The notes under the pieces: generated by a model
What the model was told of the DNA's origin: nothing
Seen by the model: the letters and a program-made list of their open reading frames with translations, nothing else
The model's database searches: none
Assembly: GCF_008373765.1 (NCBI RefSeq)
Contig: NZ_VUJW01000001.1
Span: 806,189 to 870,188 of the forward strand
Origin: Nocardioides antri
GTDB taxonomy: Bacteria; Actinomycetota; Actinomycetes; Propionibacteriales; Nocardioidaceae
Direction: 5' to 3'
DNA length: 64,000 nt
Shown: positions 49,238-58,850 of the stretch, piece after piece
Layout of the letters: the number at the start of each line of letters is the position of its first letter
How positions within the stretch are numbered: position 1 is the first letter of the stretch
Position numbers and translations under genes: made by a program

Positions 49238-51697
49238 GTGACAACCCGTTGGCGGAGCCTGACCAGGGACGAGGCGGTCCGGCGCAAGGAACAGCTGACG
49301 GTGACGTCGTACGACGTCCGGCTGGACCTGACGACCGACGACACGACGTTCGGTTCGGTCACCACCATCCGGTTCGAGGCGGCCGGCGGCGAGACGTTCC
49401 TCGACGTCAAGCCGGTCGCGCTGCACCGCGCGACCCTCGACGGGGCCGAGCTCGACCCGGAGGCTCTCGAGCAGGGCCGGCTGCCGCTGACCCTCTCCCC
49501 GGGCTCGCACGAGGTCGTCGTCGAGGCGACGATGCCGTTCCGCAACGACGGCGAGGGACTCCACCGCAGCGTCGATCCCGCCGACGGCCGCGCCTACGTC
49601 TACGGCATGTCGTTCATGGACGCGGCGCCGACCGTCTTCGCCTGCTTCGACCAGCCCGACCTCAAGGCGTCGTACACTCTGCACGTCACCGCGCCCGGCG
49701 ACTGGCTGGTCGTCGGCAACGCCCGGGCCGAACAGGTGGCCGGGACCGACGACACCCGGGAGTGGTCGATCGGCCCCACTCCCCCGCTGTCGACGTACTT
49801 CGTCACGCTGGTGGCCGGGCCCTACCACCGGCTCGCCGACAAGCACGACGGGATCCGCCTCTCGCTCAGCTCGCGGCAGAGCCTCGCCGCCACCCTCGAC
49901 CGCGAGGCCGACGAGCTCTTCACGCTGACCGGGCAGAGCTTCGACGAGCTCCACCGGCTGTTCGGGATCCGCTACGCCTTCGGCGACTACCACCAGGCGT
50001 TCGTCCCCGAGTTCAACGCCGGCGCGATGGAGAACCCCGGCTGCATCACGATCCGTGACCCGCTCCTGTTCGACCGGCCGAGCACCCGGGCCGAGCGCTC
50101 CTACCGCGCCGCGCTGATCGCGCACGAGATGGCGCACCAGTGGTTCGGCAACCTGGTCACCCCGAGGTGGTGGGACGACCTGTGGCTCAACGAGTCGTTC
50201 GCCGAGTACATCGGGTACCGGGTGGCCGCGACGTCGACCGCCTACACCGACGCCTGGGTCGACCAGTCCTACGCCCGCCGGGTCTGGGGGCTGGAGGCCG
50301 ACCAGCGGCCGACCACGCACCCGGTCGCCGGCAACGGCGCCGTCGACGCGCTCGCGGCATTGCAGGACTTCGACGGCATCTCCTACGCGCGGGGGTCGAA
50401 CGTGCTCCGACAGCTGGCCGAGCGGCTCGGGGACGACGTCTTCCTGGCGGGCGTGCGCGACCACTTCGAGCAGCACCGGTTCGGGAACGCCACCATGCAC
50501 GACCTGTTCGCGAGCTGGACGAAGGCGGGGGCCGGCGAGCTCGACGGGTTCATCAAGGACTGGCTCCTCACGCCCGGCCCCGACCTCCTGGCGCTCGACC
50601 GCGCCGCTTCCGTCGTACGACGCACGCCGCCGGCCGCCTTCCCCTCCGACCGCCGGCACCGGCTGACGGTCGCGACGCACGGTCCGGACGGATGGACGCG
50701 GACGCCGCTGGAGCTGGCGGGCGACACGACCCTGCTGGAGCTGGGCGACCCCGCCGCTCCGGTGGTCCTGGACGCCGACGAGTCCACCTGGGTGGTGGCT
50801 CCGCCCGACCCGGTCACGATGGCCGCGCTGCCGCGGCTGGCGCCGACCCTCGACCCGCAGCTGCGGGCGACGACGTGGAACAGCGTGCGCATGGGGTTCT
50901 CCAACGCGCTCGTCGATCCGGCAGCGGTGGCGGACCTGCTGGCTGTCGCACCCCCGATCGAGGACACCGACGACAGCGCCCGGCACCTGATGCCCTGGGT
51001 GCTGGACACGGTCGTCCCGCTGGCTCCCCCGGGGACGCTCGACCGCCTCCACTGCGGCCTGGCGGCGGCGGTGGAGCGCACCGAACCCGGGTCGGAGCTG
51101 CGCCTGTCGGCGTTCCGGTCGCTGGTGGCGACCAGCTCCGACCCCGACGCGCTCGGCAGGTGGGCGGCCGGCGAGGAGATTCCCGAGGGGGTGGACCTCG
51201 ACGACGACCTCGGCTGGCGGGTCCGGACGCGCCAGGCCGAGCTCGGTGCGGTGAGCAGGGCGGACCTCGATGCCGCTCTCGACGAGGCGCCCACTGGCCA
51301 TGCCCTGGTGGCGCACGCCCGAGCCGTCTCCTCGCTGCCCATCGAGGAGGGCAAGGAGTTCGCCTGGGACCGCCTGCTCGGACGGGTGTCGGTCGCGATG
51401 TACGAGATCGAGGGCGCCGGCGCCGGTCTGTGGCGCCCGGGTCAGCAGGCCGTGACCGAGCCGTACGTCGCGTCGTACTTCGAGAGCCTGCCGGCCGTCG
51501 TGGCGCACCACCAGGGCTGGGTCCAGGCGGTGGCCGTGGAAGCGTTCTTCCCCATCACCCACCTCGACGACGAGACGGTGGCGCAGGCCCGGGCCGCCCT
51601 CGACCTCGACCTGCCGCCGGCCGCGCTGCGCCGGCTGCGTGACCGCGTCGACGAGCTGGAACGAAGGCGCGCGGTGGCCGTGGCGTTCCCCGTTTGA
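49238..51697 (+). CDS. pepN: Aminopeptidase N
   Basis: An M1-family zinc aminopeptidase that trims N-terminal residues from peptides, including proteasome products. The 819-residue protein has the exopeptidase motif GAMEN (262-266), the zinc site HEMAH (296-300) with the distal Glu319 in NESFAEY, and DQSYARRVWGLEADQRPTTHPV after it. The C-terminal ERAP1-like helical domain is complete. No signal peptide is seen, so it is cytoplasmic. GTG 49238 is favoured over the longer open frame because of its -10 box. Confidence 0.95.
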   Translation: MTTRWRSLTRDEAVRRKEQLTVTSYDVRLDLTTDDTTFGSVTTIRFEAAGGETFLDVKPVALHRATLDGAELDPEALEQGRLPLTLSPGSHEVVVEATMPFRNDGEGLHRSVDPADGRAYVYGMSFMDAAPTVFACFDQPDLKASYTLHVTAPGDWLVVGNARAEQVAGTDDTREWSIGPTPPLSTYFVTLVAGPYHRLADKHDGIRLSLSSRQSLAATLDREADELFTLTGQSFDELHRLFGIRYAFGDYHQAFVPEFNAGAMENPGCITIRDPLLFDRPSTRAERSYRAALIAHEMAHQWFGNLVTPRWWDDLWLNESFAEYIGYRVAATSTAYTDAWVDQSYARRVWGLEADQRPTTHPVAGNGAVDALAALQDFDGISYARGSNVLRQLAERLGDDVFLAGVRDHFEQHRFGNATMHDLFASWTKAGAGELDGFIKDWLLTPGPDLLALDRAASVVRRTPPAAFPSDRRHRLTVATHGPDGWTRTPLELAGDTTLLELGDPAAPVVLDADESTWVVAPPDPVTMAALPRLAPTLDPQLRATTWNSVRMGFSNALVDPAAVADLLAVAPPIEDTDDSARHLMPWVLDTVVPLAPPGTLDRLHCGLAAAVERTEPGSELRLSAFRSLVATSSDPDALGRWAAGEEIPEGVDLDDDLGWRVRTRQAELGAVSRADLDAALDEAPTGHALVAHARAVSSLPIEEGKEFAWDRLLGRVSVAMYEIEGAGAGLWRPGQQAVTEPYVASYFESLPAVVAHHQGWVQAVAVEAFFPITHLDDETVAQARAALDLDLPPAALRRLRDRVDELERRRAVAVAFPV

Positions 51698-51727
51698 GTC
51701 GGGCCCTGCTGATTGACTGGCTCCATC

Positions 51728-53098
51728 ATGGAAACCATCGGTCTGCTGCTCATCGGACTGGTCCTCGGCGGGGCCATCGGCTGGCTCGTCCGCGCCCGGA
51801 TGACCCCGGCGCCGGCAGCGCCGGTCGAGGACCCGGCCGTGCTCGCCGCCCGCCACGAGGCACAGCTGCTGCAGGTGCGCCACGAGGCGGCGGAGGCGGC
51901 CGCGGCCGTCCGTGCCGACCTGGCCGCCGCGCTCGCCTCCGAGGAGGCGCTGCGCCAGGCCCTCGAGGACGCCCGCGAGCAGCACCGTGAGCTCGTCGCC
52001 GCCCAGCGCGCCCAGCAGCAGGAGCGCGAGCGGGGCGAGTCCGGCCAGACCCAGGTGCTCAAGACGCTGACCCCGGTGGTCGAGCACCTGCGCTCCATGC
52101 AGCGCAAGGTCGACGAGCTCGAGAAGTCCCGGGTCGCCCAGCACACCGAGCTCGCCACCCAGATCCGGCACACCCAGCGGTCCGTGGAGGAGTCGCGCAA
52201 GGCCGCCGACACGCTGGCCTCGGTGCTCAAGAACAACGCGGTCCGCGGGGCATGGGGCGAGACGCAGCTGCGCACCCTCGTGGAGAGCGCGGGGCTGCTC
52301 AACCGCGTCGACTTCGACCTGCAGCACACCGTCGAGGCCGACTCCGGTGACCGCCGTCCCGACATGGTGATCACCCTGCCCGGCGGCAAGCAGATGGCGA
52401 TCGACGCCAAGGCCCCCTACAACTCCTTCATGGACGCCCACCGGGAGGGCATCGACCCGGAGGCGCGCCAGCGACTGCTGGTCGACCACGCCAAGAAGGT
52501 GCGCGGCCACGTCGACGCGCTCTCGCGCAAGGGCTACTGGACCGGGCTCACGGTCAGCCCGGAGTTCACCGTCGCGTTCATCCCCAACGAGCAGCTGCTC
52601 AACGCCGCGCTCGACGTCGACCCCTCCCTCATGGAGCACGCGTTCCAGCAGGGCATCGTGCTGGCGACGCCGACCAACCTGTGGAGCATGCTCAAGACGG
52701 TCGCCTTCACGTGGAAGCAGGAGGCGCTGACCGAGGACGCGCAGGCGCTCTTCGACCTCGGCCAGGTGCTCTACCGGCGCATCGTGAAGCTCGCCGACCA
52801 CGTCGACAAGCTCGGCCGCTCGATCCAGCGCAGCGTCAAGGACTACAACGCGTTCACCGGCTCGCTCGAGCGGTCCGTGCTTCCCGCCGCCCGCAAGCTC
52901 AACGCCGCCGAGCCGCTGACCGCTCAGATCCCCGCGCCGGCGCCGATCGAGGAGGCGCCTCGCTCGCTGACCAGCGGCGACTTCGAGGCGATCGCCGATC
53001 TCGAGCGCGACGAGCTCCCCCACCTGTTCAGCGCGGTCGACCTCGACACCGGTGCGGTCGACGCGGAGATCGTCGAGGACGACCGCGACGCCGGTTGA
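51728..53098 (+). CDS. rmuC: DNA recombination protein RmuC
   Basis: A 456-residue protein: an N-terminal membrane segment (ETIGLLLIGLVLGGAIGWLV), a long Ala/Glu/Gln-rich coiled coil to about residue 150, and the RmuC nuclease-like domain with VRGAWGETQLRTLVESAGLL, VITLPGGKQMAIDAKAPY (restriction-endonuclease-like D...K core), FIPNEQLLNAAL and VLATPTNLWSMLKTVAF. In E. coli it limits inversions at repeats. The acidic tail is family-variable. ATG 51728 opens the membrane segment. Confidence 0.93.
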   Translation: METIGLLLIGLVLGGAIGWLVRARMTPAPAAPVEDPAVLAARHEAQLLQVRHEAAEAAAAVRADLAAALASEEALRQALEDAREQHRELVAAQRAQQQERERGESGQTQVLKTLTPVVEHLRSMQRKVDELEKSRVAQHTELATQIRHTQRSVEESRKAADTLASVLKNNAVRGAWGETQLRTLVESAGLLNRVDFDLQHTVEADSGDRRPDMVITLPGGKQMAIDAKAPYNSFMDAHREGIDPEARQRLLVDHAKKVRGHVDALSRKGYWTGLTVSPEFTVAFIPNEQLLNAALDVDPSLMEHAFQQGIVLATPTNLWSMLKTVAFTWKQEALTEDAQALFDLGQVLYRRIVKLADHVDKLGRSIQRSVKDYNAFTGSLERSVLPAARKLNAAEPLTAQIPAPAPIEEAPRSLTSGDFEAIADLERDELPHLFSAVDLDTGAVDAEIVEDDRDAG

Positions 53099-53109
53099 CG
53101 GCCCCGTTG

Positions 53110-53115
53110 TAGTTT
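53110..53115 (+). promoter_or_regulatory. -10 box of tldD (leaderless)
   Basis: TAGTTT, then CGGGCC, then ATG 53122. Confidence 0.55.
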
Positions 53116-53121
53116 CGGGCC

Positions 53122-54642
53122 ATGCCCGGGATCGACAGCACGTTCCTCGCTCTCCCCTACCGACGCCTCGGCGACGTCGCCCTGGCCCGGGCGGCCGACC
53201 TCGGGGCGAGCCACGCCGACTTCCGGTTCGAGCGGATCCGCTCGCAACGGATCCTCGTCCGCGACGGTTCGCTCCAGGGTGCGGCCGACGCCGACTCCGT
53301 CGGGTTCGCCGTGCGGGTCGTGCACGGCGGTGCCTGGGGCTTCGCGTCCGGAGTGGTGCTGACCGACGACGAGGCCCGGCGCGTCGCGGAGACCGCCGTC
53401 TCGGTGGCCCGGGTGGCGGCCGCGATGACCACCACGGCGGTCGAGCTGGCACCCGAGCCGGTCTACGACGACGTGACCTGGGTGTCGTCGTACGAGGTCG
53501 ACCCGTTCGGCGTACCGACCGCTGACAAGACCGCGGTGCTGGCCGACTGGACCGTCCGCCTCTGCCGCGGCGCGGCGGTCGACCACGCGACCGCGTCGCT
53601 GCTCGCCGTTCAGGAGAACAAGTACTACGCCGACCTGGCCGGCACCCGCACGACCCAGCAGCGTGTGCGGCTGCAGCCCGGCTTCGAGGCGATGGGCGGC
53701 ACGTCCGCGGTGTTCGACTCGATGGCGAGCATCGCGCCGCCGGTCGGCCGCGGCTGGGAGTACGTCGTCGGTGGCACGCCCGGCACGGCATGGGACTGGG
53801 ACGCCGAGCTCGACGAGGTCCCCGACCTGCTGGCCGACAAGCTCAAGGCGCCCAGCGTCGAGGCCGGCCGCTACGACCTGGTGATCCACCCGTCGAACCT
53901 GTGGCTGACCATCCACGAGTCCATCGGCCACGCCACCGAGCTGGACCGGGCGCTCGGCTACGAGGCCAACTACGCCGGCACCAGCTTCGCGACGCCCGAC
54001 CAGGTCGGCCGGCTCCGCTACGGCAGCCCGGTCATGCACGTCACCGGCGACCGCACGATCGAGCACGGGCTCGCCACGATTGGCTACGACGACGACGGCG
54101 TGGCCACCCAGGAGTGGGACATCGTGCGCGACGGGGTCCTGGTCGGCTTCCAGCTCGACCGGCCGATGGCGGCGCTGATGCCCGAGCTCAACGGCGGCCG
54201 GTCGAACGGCTGCGCCTACGCCGACTCCCCCGGCCACATCCCGATCCAGCGGATGGCCAACGTCTCGCTCCAGCCGGCCGCCGACGGCCCGAGCACCGAG
54301 GAGCTGGTCGGCCGCGTCGAGCGCGGGCTCTACGTCGTCGGCGACAAGTCCTGGTCGATCGACATGCAGCGGTTCAACTTCCAGTTCACCGGCCAGCGGT
54401 TCTTCCGGATCGTCGACGGGGAGCTGGCCGGCCAGGTCCGCGACGTCGCCTACCAGGCGACGACCACCGAGTTCTGGGGCTCGATGGAGGCGGTCGGCGG
54501 GCCTGACACCTGGCGCCTGGGGGGCGCGTTCAACTGCGGCAAGGCCCAACCGGGGCAGGTCGCCGCCGTCAGCCACGGCTCTCCCACCGCCCTGTTCCGG
54601 GACGTACGGATCCTCAACACCACCGAGGAGGGCGGCCAGTGA
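53122..54642 (+). CDS. tldD: Metalloprotease TldD
   Basis: Catalytic subunit of the TldD/TldE zinc protease, which degrades unfolded peptides and matures microcin-type peptides. The 506-residue protein has the HExxxH zinc motif HESIGH at 265-270, GYEANYAGTSF after it, and NGCAYADSPGH carrying the conserved Cys. The beta-rich C-terminal half has the family signature FNFQFTGQRFFRIVDGE. It overlaps the tldE start (GTGA), so equal amounts of the two subunits are expected. No precursor-peptide gene was recognised nearby. Confidence 0.93.
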   Translation: MPGIDSTFLALPYRRLGDVALARAADLGASHADFRFERIRSQRILVRDGSLQGAADADSVGFAVRVVHGGAWGFASGVVLTDDEARRVAETAVSVARVAAAMTTTAVELAPEPVYDDVTWVSSYEVDPFGVPTADKTAVLADWTVRLCRGAAVDHATASLLAVQENKYYADLAGTRTTQQRVRLQPGFEAMGGTSAVFDSMASIAPPVGRGWEYVVGGTPGTAWDWDAELDEVPDLLADKLKAPSVEAGRYDLVIHPSNLWLTIHESIGHATELDRALGYEANYAGTSFATPDQVGRLRYGSPVMHVTGDRTIEHGLATIGYDDDGVATQEWDIVRDGVLVGFQLDRPMAALMPELNGGRSNGCAYADSPGHIPIQRMANVSLQPAADGPSTEELVGRVERGLYVVGDKSWSIDMQRFNFQFTGQRFFRIVDGELAGQVRDVAYQATTTEFWGSMEAVGGPDTWRLGGAFNCGKAQPGQVAAVSHGSPTALFRDVRILNTTEEGGQ

Positions 54643-56030
54643 GCTCGCCGAGCCCGCAGGACCTGGTCGAGCACGCGCTGGCGGCCTCCACCGCCGACGA
54701 CTGCCTCGTCATCGTCCGCGACACCACCAGCGCCAACCTGCGCTGGGCCAACAACACCCTCACCACCAACGGCCAGATGAGCCGGCGCACCGCGACCGTG
54801 GTGTCGTTCGTCGCCGCGGGGGACGGCGTCGCCGCGGCCTCCACGAGCGGGAGCGCCACCACCGCCGACGAGATCGCCGAGATCGCCCGGGCCGCCGACG
54901 CTGCCGCCCGGACTGCCGAGCCCGCGGAGGACGCCAACCCTCTCGTCCGCGACCGCACCTCCGCCGACTGGGACGAGCCGCCGGTGCCGACCGACATCAC
55001 CGTCTACGACACGGTCGCGCCCGCCCTCGGCGAGGCGTTCGGCCGCGCCGGCGGCGCGGGGCGGCTGCTCTACGGCTTCGTCGACCACGCGGTGACCACG
55101 ACCTACCTGGGCTCCACCACCGGGCTGCGGCTGCGTCACGCCCAGCCGAGCGGCCACTTCGCGTGCACGGCCAAGAGCGCCGACCTCGCCACCAGCGCAT
55201 GGGTGGCGGCGGCGACCAACGACTTCTCCGACATCGACCCGCTGGCCTACGACGAGGAGCTCGCCCGGCGTCTCGGCTGGGCGGAGCGACGGGTGGACCT
55301 GCCGGCCGGCCGCTACGACACGATCCTGCCGCCGACGGCCCTCGCCGACCTCATGATCGACACCTACTGGTACGCCGGTGCCCGCGACGCCTGGGAGGGA
55401 CAGTCGGTCTACAGCCAGCGTCCGACCGGCACCCGGATCGGGCAGCGCATCACGGCGCCGGGCGTCCACCTCTCCTCCGACCCGGGCCGCGACGGCATCG
55501 CGTGCGCGCCCTTCGCCGTCGTCGGCGCGTCGGACTCGGAGAGCTCGGTGTTCGACAACGGGCTCCCGCTCACGCGCACCGACTGGATCCGCGACGGCGA
55601 GCTGTCCGCACTCGTCCAGACCCGGCACACCGCCACGATGACCCAGCAGCCGGCGACGCCGTACGTCGACAACCTCGTGCTCGAGATCGACACGGGCACC
55701 GGCACGATCGACGACCTCGTCGCCGGCACCGAGCGCGGCCTGCTGCTCACCTCGCTGTGGTACATCCGGGTGGTCGACCCGCAGAGCCTGTTGCTGACCG
55801 GCCTCACCCGCGACGGTGTCTACCTCGTCGAGAACGGCGAGATCACCGGCGCCGTCAACAACTTCCGCTGGAACGAGAGCCCGATCGACCTGCTCGGCCG
55901 GTTCACCCACGCCTCGGAGACGACCCGCAGCTTCAGCCGCGAGTGGGGCGCCGACTACTTCCCGCGGACGGCCACGCCGGCGCTGCGGGTCCCGGACTTC
56001 AACATGTCGAGCGTCTCCCAGGCGATGTAG
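54639..56030 (+). CDS. tldE: Metalloprotease regulatory subunit TldE (PmbA)
   Basis: A 463-residue partner of TldD. It has the same fold (NLRWANNTLTTNGQMSRRTATVVSFV, GSTTGLRLRHAQPSGHFACTAKS in two blocks, FDNGLPLTRTDWIRDGELSAL) but no HExxxH motif, as expected for the non-catalytic subunit that forms half of the chamber. The C-terminal SLWYIRVVDPQSLLLTGLTRDGVYLVENGEITGAVNNFRWNESP region, read in blocks, is diagnostic. GTG 54639 overlaps tldD. Confidence 0.92.
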   Translation: MSSPSPQDLVEHALAASTADDCLVIVRDTTSANLRWANNTLTTNGQMSRRTATVVSFVAAGDGVAAASTSGSATTADEIAEIARAADAAARTAEPAEDANPLVRDRTSADWDEPPVPTDITVYDTVAPALGEAFGRAGGAGRLLYGFVDHAVTTTYLGSTTGLRLRHAQPSGHFACTAKSADLATSAWVAAATNDFSDIDPLAYDEELARRLGWAERRVDLPAGRYDTILPPTALADLMIDTYWYAGARDAWEGQSVYSQRPTGTRIGQRITAPGVHLSSDPGRDGIACAPFAVVGASDSESSVFDNGLPLTRTDWIRDGELSALVQTRHTATMTQQPATPYVDNLVLEIDTGTGTIDDLVAGTERGLLLTSLWYIRVVDPQSLLLTGLTRDGVYLVENGEITGAVNNFRWNESPIDLLGRFTHASETTRSFSREWGADYFPRTATPALRVPDFNMSSVSQAM

Positions 56031-56079
56031 GACGCCGCCCGGTCGGAGCATGCTGCTTGCACCGGGGAGCTGTGCGACC

Positions 56080-56517
56080 TCAGGCCGACCTGTCGGCGGC
56101 CCGCTCGTCGAACTCCGCGCGGGCGTGCGCGATCTCGTGCTGGTGCTCCTCGGTCCAGTGCACCAGCGACTGGATGATGTCGAGCAGGGTGCAGCCGAGC
56201 GCGGTGAGGTGGTACTCCACGCGCGGCGGGATCTCCGGATGGACGGTCCGGCAGACCAGACCGTCGCGCTCGAGGTTGCGCAGCGTCACCGTCAGCATCC
56301 GCTGGCTGATCCCGTCGATCGCCCGGCGCAGCTCGTTGAACCGCATGGTCCGCTGCTCCAGCAGCGAGATCACCAGCAGGGACCACTTGTCGGCGATCCG
56401 GTCGAGGATCTGCCGCACCTCACAGCCCTCCCGGGTGTCCCACTGGAACGGCTCCGGGCAGCCGCAGTCGGTTACCGCGGAGGAACCCGGTGACGCCGAA
56501 GTGCCTTCTTCCGTCAT
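56080..56517 (-). CDS. HxlR-family transcriptional regulator
   Basis: A 145-residue winged-helix regulator: VRQILDRIADKWSLLVISLLEQRTMRFNELRRAIDGISQRMLTVTLRNLERDGLV, read in blocks, then HLTALGCTLLDIIQSLVHWTEEH. N-terminal cysteines (18, 20 and 32; CGCPEPFQWDTREGC) resemble the redox-sensitive Cys of HypR/YodB-type members, so it may sense quinones, aldehydes or oxidants. ATG 56517 follows GAAGAT by 6 bases. It is divergent from the drug exporter gene, with a direct-repeat candidate operator between them. Confidence 0.88.
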   Translation of the reverse strand: MTEEGTSASPGSSAVTDCGCPEPFQWDTREGCEVRQILDRIADKWSLLVISLLEQRTMRFNELRRAIDGISQRMLTVTLRNLERDGLVCRTVHPEIPPRVEYHLTALGCTLLDIIQSLVHWTEEHQHEIAHARAEFDERAADRSA

Positions 56518-56543
56518 GAACCGATCTTCACCCAGGATGGAGT

Positions 56544-56568
56544 CAGTTACAACAAGGAACCCAGTAAC
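56544..56568. promoter_or_regulatory. Direct repeat, candidate HxlR operator
   Basis: CAGTTAC (56544-56550) and CAGTAAC (56562-56568) are 11 bases apart in the divergent promoter region; the same bases also form an inverted GTTAC/GTAAC pair. HxlR dimers commonly bind such paired sites. Confidence 0.5.
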
Positions 56569-56593
56569 GATCCATAACCAGGAGGAGACCGAC

Positions 56594-58015
56594 GTGACGA
56601 CGAGCCCCACCCGAGCGAGCAGCGAACCGCAGATGACGCCCCGCGCGTGGGGCCTACTGCTCGTCGTCTGCGGCGCCCTGTTCCTGGAGGGCAGTGACAT
56701 CGCGATGCTCAACGTCGCCGTACCCGCGATCGCGGACGACGTCGGGCTGAGCGCCGGCTCGGCGCACTGGGTGATCAGCGCCTACGTGTTGGGGTACGCG
56801 GGTTTCATGCTCCTGGGCGGCCGCTCTGCCGACCTCCTCGGCCGGCGCCGGGTCTTCCTCGCCTCCCTCGCCGTCTTCGTCGTCTTCTCCGCCCTCGGAG
56901 GTTTTGCCGACGCCGACTGGGTGCTCGTGCTGGCCCGGTTCGCCACCGGGGTCGCGGCCGGGTTCATGACACCGGCCGGCTTCAGCATCGTCACGACGAC
57001 CTTCCCCGAGGGCCCTCTGCGCGACCGCGCCCTCGTCGTTTACGGCGCCGTCGGCGCTGCCGGGTTCGTCCTCGGGATGGTCGCGGGAGGCCTGCTCACG
57101 ACCGCGAGCTGGCGCTGGGTCTTTTACGCGCCCGCCCTTCTCGGCGTGGTGCTGCTCGCCGCCGGTGCAAGGCTGATCCGGCCGGACGAGCCGCGAACCG
57201 CCGCGGCGGGCGGCTTCGACGTCGCAGGCTCGATCGCCGTGACGACCGGGATGGTGGCGGTCGTGTACGCCGTCATCGAGCTGGGTGAGAGCCGCGACCT
57301 CGGCGACACCTGGTTGCCGCTCGCGGTCGCCGCTCTGCTCCTGGTCGCGTTCGTCGTCATCGAGCGCCGCTCCCGGTTCCCGCTGCTGCGGCTCGGACTG
57401 CTGCGCGAGGAGCTGCTGCCGCACGCGAGCCTGGCGGGCTTGTTGTTCATGGGTGCGTTCTTCGCCTTCCAGTTCGCCGTGACCTTGTACCTGCAGGAGC
57501 TGCGGGGGTGGAGCCCGCTCGAGGCCGGTCTGACCTTCGCGATCATGGGGCTGGACCTGTTGCTGGCACCGCTGGTGACACCGCCGTTGGTGCGGCGGTT
57601 CGGGATCGTCGCGGTCCTGACCACGGGGCTCGTGGCCGCCGCCCTCGCCTTCGGCCGGCTGCTCGCGCTCGGCGACGACTGGGGCTACCTGGACCTGCTG
57701 CCCAGCCTGCTCCTGGTCGCCGTCTCGTTCGCCCTCGTTTACGGGCCGCTGACCTCCGCCGCCGCGGAGGGGATCGCGGAGACGGAGCAGGGCGCTGCCG
57801 GAGGCGTTGTCTACACGGCGTTCCAGTTCGGTGGAGCCCTGGGGCTCGCCGTGGTCACCATCGTCCTGGCCGGCGACGGCACCAGCGCGGTGGCGCTCGA
57901 CGACTACCGGCGGGCGTTGTGGGTGCCGACCGTTGCTGCCGTGCTGGCGGTCCTGGTCGGTCTCGCAGCCGCACATCGCCGACGGCGCGCCGAGGTGGCG
58001 GTCCGCCTGCCCTAG
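56594..58015 (+). CDS. MFS drug exporter (EmrB/QacA, DHA2 type)
   Basis: A 473-residue transporter with 14 predicted spans. Motif A is LLGGRSADLLGRRRVF, motif C-like sequence is VVYGAVGAAGFVLGMVAGGLL, and ERRSRFPLLRL is the typical mid-loop of the DHA2 group. It probably expels lipophilic compounds using the proton gradient. GTG 56594 has the ribosome site AGGAGGAG about 8 bases upstream; this gene is thus not leaderless. Its divergence from the HxlR gene suggests that the regulator represses it until an inducer, probably an electrophile or drug, is present. Confidence 0.9.
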   Translation: MTTSPTRASSEPQMTPRAWGLLLVVCGALFLEGSDIAMLNVAVPAIADDVGLSAGSAHWVISAYVLGYAGFMLLGGRSADLLGRRRVFLASLAVFVVFSALGGFADADWVLVLARFATGVAAGFMTPAGFSIVTTTFPEGPLRDRALVVYGAVGAAGFVLGMVAGGLLTTASWRWVFYAPALLGVVLLAAGARLIRPDEPRTAAAGGFDVAGSIAVTTGMVAVVYAVIELGESRDLGDTWLPLAVAALLLVAFVVIERRSRFPLLRLGLLREELLPHASLAGLLFMGAFFAFQFAVTLYLQELRGWSPLEAGLTFAIMGLDLLLAPLVTPPLVRRFGIVAVLTTGLVAAALAFGRLLALGDDWGYLDLLPSLLLVAVSFALVYGPLTSAAAEGIAETEQGAAGGVVYTAFQFGGALGLAVVTIVLAGDGTSAVALDDYRRALWVPTVAAVLAVLVGLAAAHRRRRAEVAVRLP

Positions 58016-58083
58016 TCGCGGCGGGGTGGTCGGCCTCCATGATGCCCCTTGTCCACGGGACGCCCGCGGTCGACACTGCGGGC

Positions 58084-58698
58084 ATGGGACCGAGGTCGGC
58101 CGCGCTCCTCCCGCCGCTGCTGCTCGTGTGCCTCCTGACCAGTGGGTGCGGCAGCTCCGACGAGTCGGCCCGGGGCCCGGCGGAAGCGACGAACGCGCAG
58201 AGCTCAGCCGACCCCTCCGGTCGTCCCGAGCGTCGCGCCGAGCGGGAGGAGCGCGAGGCCGCACGCTGTCGTGAGCTGCTCCCCAGGGTCAGGCTCACCT
58301 ACCGCATCACCGCCACCGACGCGACCGACGGCAGCGAGATCGGCCTGCGGATGGTCCTCGTGAACCGGTCCGACGTCACCGTGGCCGGCAGCACCGCCGG
58401 GACCCTCGAGGTGTCGGCCGGCTCGCGGTCGAGCCGGATCAGCTGGGGAGGGTCGAGCGCGGACGAGCTCTCTCTGAAGCCGGGGACGACGCTGCGACGA
58501 GAGGTCTGGCACGACCGGAAGCCGCCGGGCTGGCACCCGGTCGGCGACCGGGTGACACGCTTCGGCTTCTACGCCTACACCTACGCTCCCGGCCCGGGGA
58601 CTGTCACGTGCTTCATCCCCGCGACGATCGTCGCGCCACGAGGTCTCGTCGAGGGCCACCCCTCCGGACGCTGGACCCAGGAGTCCACTCCCCCGTAG
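58084..58698 (+). CDS. Hypothetical lipoprotein
   Basis: A 204-residue predicted lipoprotein. MGPRSAALLPPLLLVCLLTSGC gives a signal peptide with lipobox LTSGC in two blocks, followed by an Arg/Glu-rich linker. The mature domain (RVRLTYRITATDATDGSEIGLRMVLVNRSDVTVAGST and GTVTCFIPATIVAP) is beta-rich with two cysteines, a layout seen in Ig-like or intracellular-delivery-control domains. I do not recognise the family. GACACT lies 6 bases before ATG 58084, a plausible -10 box. Confidence 0.72.
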   Translation: MGPRSAALLPPLLLVCLLTSGCGSSDESARGPAEATNAQSSADPSGRPERRAEREEREAARCRELLPRVRLTYRITATDATDGSEIGLRMVLVNRSDVTVAGSTAGTLEVSAGSRSSRISWGGSSADELSLKPGTTLRREVWHDRKPPGWHPVGDRVTRFGFYAYTYAPGPGTVTCFIPATIVAPRGLVEGHPSGRWTQESTPP

Positions 58699-58707
58699 CC
58701 GCGCTCG

Positions 58708-58830
58708 CTACTGGTCCTCGTCCTCCAGCGGCTGCTCCGGGTCCGGCGCGATCTGGGTCTGCGGGTCGTCCCGCGGGTTCTCGGCAGGATCGGTGAGCGG
58801 ACGTTCGGACGGCGTGCCAGTGCTGGTCAT
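58708..58830 (-). CDS. Small acidic Pro-rich protein (40 aa)
   Basis: A 40-residue frame: TSTGTPSERPLTDPAENPRD then DPQTQIAPDPEQPLEDEDQ. It is acidic, Pro-rich and probably disordered. Its codon third positions follow the usual GC bias, and similar short acidic proteins are common in actinobacteria. TACTGC lies 7 bases upstream of ATG 58830 but is a poor -10 box, and no ribosome site is clear. It lies 20 bases downstream of gcvP on the same strand. Treat as probable only. Confidence 0.45.
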   Translation of the reverse strand: MTSTGTPSERPLTDPAENPRDDPQTQIAPDPEQPLEDEDQ

Positions 58831-58850
58831 GCCGGATGCAGTACCCGCGC

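Noticed and set aside
49109-53791. Open frame of 1560 codons on the minus strand
   Set aside because: It lies opposite pepN, rmuC and tldD, whose motifs are unmistakable. Its translation is a low-complexity Arg/Gly/Leu-rich shadow of high-GC codons.
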